Origin: JBBSUX01 sp038234045
GTDB lineage: Bacteria; Pseudomonadota; Gammaproteobacteria; Burkholderiales; Burkholderiaceae_C
DNA: 11,386 nt
Direction: 5' to 3'
Assembly (NCBI GenBank): GCA_038234045.1
Contig: JBBSUX010000101.1
Span: 1-11,386 of the forward strand
The notes beneath the pieces are model-generated. The model saw nothing but the letters and a program-made list of their open reading frames with translations, was not told the origin of the DNA and did no database searches. Made by a program: the position numbers and the translations under genes. The first letter of the stretch is position 1, and each line of letters starts with the position of its first letter. This document shows, piece after piece, positions 6,940 to 11,386 of the stretch.

Positions 6940-6965
6940 CCGGTGGCCGAAGACGGTACCACCGG
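6940..6965 (+). promoter_or_regulatory. Stem-loop in the leader of the protease operon
   Basis: CCGGTGG plus CCG (6940-6949) pairs with CGG (6954-6956) and CCACCGG (6959-6965), leaving an AAGA loop and a two-base TA bulge: a 10-bp GC-rich stem. It ends 43 bases before the protease start codon and does not cover its Shine-Dalgarno sequence. No T-run follows, so it is not an intrinsic terminator. It may stabilise the message, pause transcription or bind a regulator; this part is inference. Confidence 0.45.
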
Positions 6966-6996
6966 CAGCGATCACGCGCCCCCGAGTTCGACCGTC

Positions 6997-7003
6997 GGAG
7001 GAG
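6997..7003 (+). promoter_or_regulatory. Strong ribosome binding site for the serine protease
   Basis: GGAGGAG is followed after 5 bases by the ATG at 7009. This is the best Shine-Dalgarno match in the rightward operon and fixes the protease start, although the frame stays open 48 codons further upstream. Confidence 0.75.
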
Positions 7004-7008
7004 CGGAA

Positions 7009-7896
7009 ATGAAAGCCCCGAGCGAGAACGCTCAGGAAGCCGCATCAGTTTCCGATCGGGCCGATTCCCCCCCCGAAAATGCGCAGCCGGTTAACCGGTG
7101 GGGTGTAACTGCGGCGTTGGTCCTCGCCACGGCAGCCTTCGCTTTTTCTTTGGGAACTGCGCTGCGACCGACTCCGCCACATAGTCTTTCCCAGGCCGAT
7201 ATCGATGCGGCCGTGCGCCGCACCTTGGAAAGCACCGTTCTGCCATCACCCTTTGCGCGCGCTGCCGAGCGGGTGGCACCTTCGGTGGTACGGGTAGCGG
7301 CTTACGGAAGAGCCGATCGCCGCCGCAACGGCAAGTACCGGGAAAAGGAGAACGGCGAAATCGAGAGCGGAATCGGCACCGGAGTGGTGATTGTGGACAA
7401 GGGTGTCATCCTGACCAATCTGCATGTAGTCGCAGGAGCGGATCACATCCGGGTCACCTTTGCCGACGGGAGCGTGAGTGATGCGTCGCTCACAAAAGCC
7501 CGGCCGGAACACGATCTTGCGGTGCTGCAAGCCCACACCATTCCCGACGACCTGGAGGCAGCCACCATGCGCTCCAGCAAGGATCTGCGTCCCGGAGACG
7601 AAATAGCTGTCATCGGCTATCCGTTCGGTATTGGTCCATCTGTATCGGCCGGCGTGGTGTCGGGTCTTAACCGGGCCTTCGAAGGCTCTGGCAAGCAGCA
7701 ACTCTCTGACCTCATCCAGTTTGACGCGGCGGCCAACCCGGGCAACTCCGGTGGTCCGCTCATCACCATGGATGGCGAGGTGGTCGGAATCGTCACCGCC
7801 ATCCTGAACCCGACGAAAGCGCGCACCTTCTTGGGCATCGGTTTCGCAGTACCGATGGAAGACGCGGCGGCGGCAGCAGGCATGCCTCCTTTCTGA
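7009..7896 (+). CDS. Membrane-anchored trypsin-like serine protease (S1C/HtrA-type) lacking a PDZ domain
   Basis: The 295-residue protein has a hydrophilic cytoplasmic N-terminus (1-30), one membrane helix (about 32-51) and a chymotrypsin-fold protease domain (about 83-283), expected in the periplasm. The triad is intact: H139 in TNLHVVAGAD, D169 in EHDLAVL and S247 in GNSGGP. In HtrA-family proteases such as DegP and DegS one or two PDZ domains follow the GIGFAVP strand; here the protein stops 14 residues after it, and the next gene begins 20 bases later, so no detached PDZ remnant is left. The layout is like DegS without its regulatory PDZ. It is the first gene of a tight cluster with a MoxR ATPase, a DUF58 protein and a VWA protein, which suggests a shared membrane task. 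The start is supported by GGAGGAG 5 bases upstream. Confidence 0.92.
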   Translation: MKAPSENAQEAASVSDRADSPPENAQPVNRWGVTAALVLATAAFAFSLGTALRPTPPHSLSQADIDAAVRRTLESTVLPSPFARAAERVAPSVVRVAAYGRADRRRNGKYREKENGEIESGIGTGVVIVDKGVILTNLHVVAGADHIRVTFADGSVSDASLTKARPEHDLAVLQAHTIPDDLEAATMRSSKDLRPGDEIAVIGYPFGIGPSVSAGVVSGLNRAFEGSGKQQLSDLIQFDAAANPGNSGGPLITMDGEVVGIVTAILNPTKARTFLGIGFAVPMEDAAAAAGMPPF

Positions 7897-7916
7897 TCAC
7901 ACGAGCCGCAAATTTC

Positions 7917-8951
7917 ATGACTTCTTCCGTCGTGTCGCCAGACAGCGCAACTCCGATCCGCCCCGCCGCCCCCGGGCTCATGGAGCAGGTTCTGTTTGAG
8001 GTCAAGCGCATCGTGGTGGGACAGGACCGCTTCCTCGAGCGGGTGATGGTGGCGCTACTGGCCGAAGGCCACTTGCTGGTGGAGGGTGTTCCGGGGCTGG
8101 CCAAGACACTCACTGTCAAGACGCTGGCGCGGGCGGTCGATGGCGTATTCCGAAGAATCCAGTTCACGCCGGACCTCGTGCCTTCCGATCTGGTGGGCAC
8201 CCGCATCTACAACCAGAAAACCGGCGAGTTCGGCACCACGCTCGGGCCGGTCTTTGCCAATTTGTTGATGGCCGACGAGATCAACCGGGCGCCAGCCAAG
8301 GTACAAAGCGCGCTGCTCGAGGCGATGCAGGAGCGCCAGGTCACGATCGCCGGCGAGAGCCACCCGGTGCCATCGCCCTTCGTGGTGTTGGCCACACAGA
8401 ACCCCGTCGAGACCGAAGGAACCTACCCCCTGCCCGAAGCACAAGTCGACCGCTTCATGATGAAGGTGCTGGTGGATTATCCGAGCGACGAAGACGAGTT
8501 CGTGATCGTCCAGCGCGCGCTGTCACCACCGCCACAGGCAAGCGCCGTGCTGAATCAGGTGCAGCTCGCCAGTCTTCAGGCGGCCTGTCGCGAGGTGTAT
8601 GTAGACCCATCGCTGCTCCAGTACGCCGTGCGTCTGGTGAGTGCCACGCGCCGCCCCGCCGAGCGTGGCCTTCCGGCTTTTGAGCGATGGCTGACCTACG
8701 GCGTAAGCCCGCGCGCCACCATTCATCTGGCTGAAGGAGCGCGCGCCCTGGCGCTGATGCGCGGCAGGGACTATGTGCTGCCAGCGGACATGACCGACCT
8801 GGTGCCAGACGTGTTCCGCCATCGCATGGCCTTGTCTTATGACGCGCTGGCCGAAGGGCTGTCGCCGGACGATCTGGTCACGCAGTTGATGGCGCACGTC
8901 TCGCCCCCTTCCAACCCGCTGCACCATGCATTCCGCCGACAGGACGCCTGA
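7917..8951 (+). CDS. MoxR-family AAA+ ATPase
   Basis: The 344-residue protein is a full-length MoxR ATPase. It shows Walker A GVPGLAKT (57-64), the Walker B region LLMADEIN (116-123), the sensor 1 segment ATQNP (159-163), the conserved PLPEAQVDRF stretch (171-180) that is a hallmark of the MoxR branch, and a C-terminal helical lid domain. MoxR proteins act as cytoplasmic chaperone-like ATPases, often helping mature or insert metal into partner enzymes together with VWA-domain proteins (as in RavA-ViaA or NorQ-NorD). Here the partners are probably the DUF58 and VWA proteins directly downstream; the DUF58 start lies inside this gene (26-base overlap). The start codon follows the protease stop by 20 bases with no clear Shine-Dalgarno sequence; an ATG at codon 22 is the only nearby alternative and is no better supported. 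Confidence 0.96.
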   Translation: MTSSVVSPDSATPIRPAAPGLMEQVLFEVKRIVVGQDRFLERVMVALLAEGHLLVEGVPGLAKTLTVKTLARAVDGVFRRIQFTPDLVPSDLVGTRIYNQKTGEFGTTLGPVFANLLMADEINRAPAKVQSALLEAMQERQVTIAGESHPVPSPFVVLATQNPVETEGTYPLPEAQVDRFMMKVLVDYPSDEDEFVIVQRALSPPPQASAVLNQVQLASLQAACREVYVDPSLLQYAVRLVSATRRPAERGLPAFERWLTYGVSPRATIHLAEGARALALMRGRDYVLPADMTDLVPDVFRHRMALSYDALAEGLSPDDLVTQLMAHVSPPSNPLHHAFRRQDA

Positions 8952-9927
8952 ACACCGGCCGGAAACATCCGAAGCTCTGCTGCGGCGCCTCGAGTGGACG
9001 GCTTTGCGGCGGCTCGATGGATTGCTGCAGGGCGACTTCAGCACGCTGCTGCGCGGCGGGGGTCTGGATCTTGCCGATCTGCGTGAGTACGCACCGGGTG
9101 ACGATGTGCGCTACATCGACTGGAACGTGACGGCACGAACTGGCACGCCCCATGTGCGCGTTTTCACGGAGGACCGTGAAATGACCGTCTGGCTGCTGCT
9201 CGACCTGAGTGCTTCGATGGGCGCCGGCTCTGCCATTCGCACCAAACATGCCGTTCTGCGCGAGTTCTGCGGCCTGGTGGCACGAATCTTCACCCGCCAT
9301 GGCAACCGCGTGGGAGCGATGCTCGGATCCCGGCGCGATCCACGATGGCTTCCCGCGCGGACTGGCCGGGCGCATGTCCTGCAACTGCTTCAGGAGACAA
9401 GCCAGCTGAAGGCTGGAGCGGAGCGTCCCGGCAAGACCCCCAAGCAGGATGATTCACCTCTGCAACACTGGCTGGAATCAGCAGCCCGCATCCTGAAACG
9501 GCGAGCGACCGTATTGGTGGCGTCCGACTTTCTCGCACAGGGAGATTGGGAGCGTCCGCTGGGCCAGCTGGCGCAAAAGCACGACGTTGTCGCGGTGCGC
9601 CTGGTGGATCCGCTGGAGCGCGGGCTACCCGACATCGGTCTGGTGACGATGCAGGATGCGGAGACCGGCGAACAGATGTGGGTCGATACGCACGACCGGG
9701 CATTTCGTCGACGCTTTGCCCAGGCAGCTGCGGCGCGGGAAACCGCGCTACGTAGCCGCTTTGCGCGAGCGGGAGTCGATACGCTGGAGCTGTGCACGAC
9801 AGACGACCTCGCCGAAGCCATGACGCGCTTTTCCCGGATGCGAAAGCGGCGGACGGATGGTGCGGGTCGATCGGCGTATCGGCAGCAAAGGCGCGACCAT
9901 TTGCCAGCTGCACTGGCAAACGCCTGA
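8926..9927 (+). CDS. DUF58 domain protein (VWA-like, soluble)
   Basis: The 333-residue protein has the DUF58 signature LREYAPGDDVRYIDWN at 52-67, followed by a VWA-like segment: DLSASM at 93-98 matches the metal-binding DxSxS motif and VASDF at 198-202 supplies a later acidic residue. No membrane helix is visible, unlike many DUF58 proteins that carry N-terminal helices, so it is probably cytoplasmic. DUF58 genes almost always sit beside moxR, and the product is thought to be an adaptor or client of the ATPase; the precise activity is not established. It overlaps moxR by 26 bases, indicating translational coupling. After the last recognisable helix (about residue 308) comes a 25-residue basic and polar tail of low family character, which may be a lineage-specific extension. 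Confidence 0.93.
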   Translation: MHSADRTPEHRPETSEALLRRLEWTALRRLDGLLQGDFSTLLRGGGLDLADLREYAPGDDVRYIDWNVTARTGTPHVRVFTEDREMTVWLLLDLSASMGAGSAIRTKHAVLREFCGLVARIFTRHGNRVGAMLGSRRDPRWLPARTGRAHVLQLLQETSQLKAGAERPGKTPKQDDSPLQHWLESAARILKRRATVLVASDFLAQGDWERPLGQLAQKHDVVAVRLVDPLERGLPDIGLVTMQDAETGEQMWVDTHDRAFRRRFAQAAAARETALRSRFARAGVDTLELCTTDDLAEAMTRFSRMRKRRTDGAGRSAYRQQRRDHLPAALANA

Positions 9928-9934
9928 GAACGCG

Positions 9935-9961
9935 AGAGAGAGCCAGAGAGAGCTGCAGCTT
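9935..9961 (+). repeat. Purine repeat and palindrome before the VWA start
   Basis: The nine-base unit AGAGAGAGC occurs twice in tandem (9935-9943 and 9945-9953, period 10), followed by the 10-base palindrome AGCTGCAGCT at 9951-9960, one base before the VWA ATG. The GAGAG ending at 9952 sits about 9 bases from the ATG and may serve as a weak ribosome binding site. This is a small feature and could be chance. Confidence 0.4.
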
Positions 9962-11083
9962 ATGGACCTGGACCGCCTGTTGACCGCTTTCTTGCCGCCC
10001 CATTGGGAAGCGAAGTGGCATGCACTGCTGGCCGGGACCCCGCACCCGTTCTTTCTCTGGCCCGGTTTGCTGTGGCTGTTGTTGCTGGTACCTGCGCTGT
10101 TGGTGCTTTATCTTGCGTTGCAGCGCAGACGCCGCCCCGTCGCCGTGAACTATTCGAGTCTGGCCCTTGTGCGCGCAGCGGGCGCACGCGGGGCGGGATG
10201 GCGCCGGCATGTGCCGCCGCTGCTGCTGCTTCTCGCCTTGACCGTCCTCCTGCTGGCCAGCGCCCGGCCGGTGGCGGTGATCGCACTCCCGGCCGAGCAG
10301 CAAACCATCATTCTGGCGATCGATGTTTCGGCCAGCATGCGGGCCACCGATGTCAAACCCAATCGGCTGGTGGCGGCCCAGCAGGCGGCCAAGATGTTCA
10401 TCCGCGGGCTGCCACGCAGCGTTCGCGTGGGCATCGTCGCTTTTGCCGGCAGCGCGCAGGTTGCTCAGCAACCCACGCAATCGCACGAGGAACTCGAACG
10501 GGCTATCGACGCTTTCCAGTTGCAGCGGGGCACCGCAACCGGCAACAGCATCGTGCTGGCCCTTGCCACCCTGTTTCCGGGCAGCGGAGCAAGCCTGGAG
10601 AATCTGGGACGAGGAGACAGGCTGCAATCGCTGTCCGGCAGCGAAGGCGCGGTGCTGCTGCCTCCACCCAGGCCGGTACCGGCAGGATCCTACAACTCGG
10701 CTGCCATCGTCATGCTCACCGATGGCCAGCGCACCACCGGGGTCGATCCCCTGGATGCAGCGCGCATGGCAGCAGAGCGTGGTGTGCGCATCTACACGGT
10801 GGGAGTCGGCACGCGCGAAGGCGACACCATTGGCTTCGACGGTTGGTCGATGCGGGTGCGACTCGATGAAGACACGCTAAAGGAAATTGCAGCGCGCACC
10901 GGGGGCGAATACTTTTTCGCAGGGACCGCTCCAGACCTGAACAAGGTGTATTCCGCCCTGAGTTCACGGCTTGCCGTGGAAAAGCGCGAAACCGAAATTA
11001 CGGCCTTGTTCGCACTGGTTGCCGCCGCGCTGACGCTGCTTTCCGTAGCGCTGTCGATGTGGTGGCTGGGACGCCTCGCCTGA
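9962..11083 (+). CDS. Membrane-anchored VWA-domain protein, BatA-like
   Basis: With the ATG at 9962 the protein has 373 residues. It has two N-terminal membrane helices (about 31-53 and 84-103), a VWA domain (about 115-335) and a C-terminal helix (about 346-369), the layout of BatA-type proteins in MoxR clusters. The metal-ion-dependent adhesion site looks complete: DVSAS (121-125), a threonine in the RGTATG segment (189-194) and the aspartate of MLTDG (251-255). It probably forms a periplasm-facing metal-dependent interaction module working with the MoxR ATPase and DUF58 protein. A longer frame opens at 9857 inside the DUF58 gene, but its 35 extra residues are polar and the family normally starts shortly before the first helix. 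It closes the operon; no second VWA gene, TPR gene or BatD follows. Confidence 0.93.
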   Translation: MDLDRLLTAFLPPHWEAKWHALLAGTPHPFFLWPGLLWLLLLVPALLVLYLALQRRRRPVAVNYSSLALVRAAGARGAGWRRHVPPLLLLLALTVLLLASARPVAVIALPAEQQTIILAIDVSASMRATDVKPNRLVAAQQAAKMFIRGLPRSVRVGIVAFAGSAQVAQQPTQSHEELERAIDAFQLQRGTATGNSIVLALATLFPGSGASLENLGRGDRLQSLSGSEGAVLLPPPRPVPAGSYNSAAIVMLTDGQRTTGVDPLDAARMAAERGVRIYTVGVGTREGDTIGFDGWSMRVRLDEDTLKEIAARTGGEYFFAGTAPDLNKVYSALSSRLAVEKRETEITALFALVAAALTLLSVALSMWWLGRLA

Positions 11084-11113
11084 AGGCAGCGAGTGAGACG
11101 CCGATGCGGGCAG

Positions 11114-11365
11114 TTATCCCCCAAGTGAAATGTCGTGAGGATGAGGATGGCGCTTGCCGCCGCCCGCCTTCTCTGTGTCGGGCCCCTCTGATTTGCCCTC
11201 CACCTGTGCCCAGGCCAAAGCCGTTGCTTCGTCTTGCGACATGCCGCGCGCCATGGCTTCGCGCACCAGTTCTTCGACGCGGTCGATCTGCGGGTCGTGT
11301 TCGAGACCTTTGGATTCAGGCGTGTCGTTGATGGGTGCGGGTTCGTGCGGATGAAAGTCGGGCAT
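11114..11365 (-). CDS. Small uncharacterised protein, histidine-rich at its C-terminus
   Basis: I do not recognise this 83-residue protein. Third codon positions are mostly G or C like its neighbours and it has a clean stop 30 bases from the convergent VWA gene, which supports it being real. It begins with a His/Pro-rich segment (MPDFHPHEPAP), has a central stretch likely to form amphipathic helices (about 25-57, rich in Glu, Ala and Met) and ends with a Gly/Lys linker and a HPHPH patch near the C-terminus. There is no signal peptide or membrane helix. The ATG at 11365 is preferred; a GTG three codons earlier (11374) is equally possible, and neither has a clear Shine-Dalgarno sequence. Its promoter lies outside the window. 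Confidence 0.6.
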   Translation of the reverse strand: MPDFHPHEPAPINDTPESKGLEHDPQIDRVEELVREAMARGMSQDEATALAWAQVEGKSEGPDTEKAGGGKRHPHPHDISLGG

Positions 11366-11386
11366 GGCGGTCACCGGAAGCGGAAA

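Noticed and set aside
6865..7008. 48-codon upstream extension of the protease frame
   Set aside because: The strong GGAGGAG site before 7009 and the low family character of the extra residues favour the shorter protein.
9290..10627. Long antisense open frame of 445 codons opposite the DUF58 and VWA genes
   Set aside because: It lies opposite two clear family genes, has low-complexity composition rich in Arg, Gln, Pro and His, and shows no recognisable domain. Long antisense frames are expected in GC-rich coding DNA.

Overview
The window is a GC-rich stretch of ordinary bacterial chromosome. Gene content (tripartite tricarboxylate transporter subunits, a YjjV-like TatD hydrolase, a GspE/PilB ATPase and a MoxR-DUF58-VWA cluster) suggests a betaproteobacterium, probably Burkholderiales. 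That placement is inferred from family distribution, not from a marker gene. I see no rRNA, tRNA, CRISPR array, insertion sequence, integrase or attachment site. Coding density is high and no gap exceeds 300 bases.

Left part (61-6772), all on the minus strand, read right to left. A TatD-family metal-dependent hydrolase overlaps a spermidine-synthase-like methyltransferase-fold protein by four bases (ATGA). A 63-base gap follows, then a GspE/PilB-type secretion or pilus assembly ATPase. After a 209-base gap holding two clear inverted repeats come tctB and tctA, the membrane subunits of a tripartite tricarboxylate transporter, and 25 bases further an EamA (DMT superfamily) transporter. No periplasmic binding protein (TctC/Bug) accompanies tctBA here.

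Centre (6773-7008) is a 236-base divergent intergenic region. It must hold the promoters for both directions, and it has a strong 10-bp stem-loop in the leader of the rightward operon.

Right part (7009-11083), plus strand, is a tight four-gene cluster: a membrane-anchored trypsin-like serine protease without a PDZ domain, a MoxR AAA+ ATPase, a soluble DUF58 protein and a membrane-anchored VWA protein. By analogy with other MoxR/VWA clusters, the ATPase probably remodels or matures a target using the DUF58 and VWA proteins as metal-dependent adaptors at the inner membrane. The linked protease makes this the most interesting functional hypothesis in the window. A small uncharacterised gene converges on the cluster at the right edge (11114-11365).

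Starts were moved inward from the longest open frame where a Shine-Dalgarno sequence or family length argued for it: tctB, the GspE-like ATPase, the methyltransferase-like gene, the TatD-like gene, the protease and the VWA gene.
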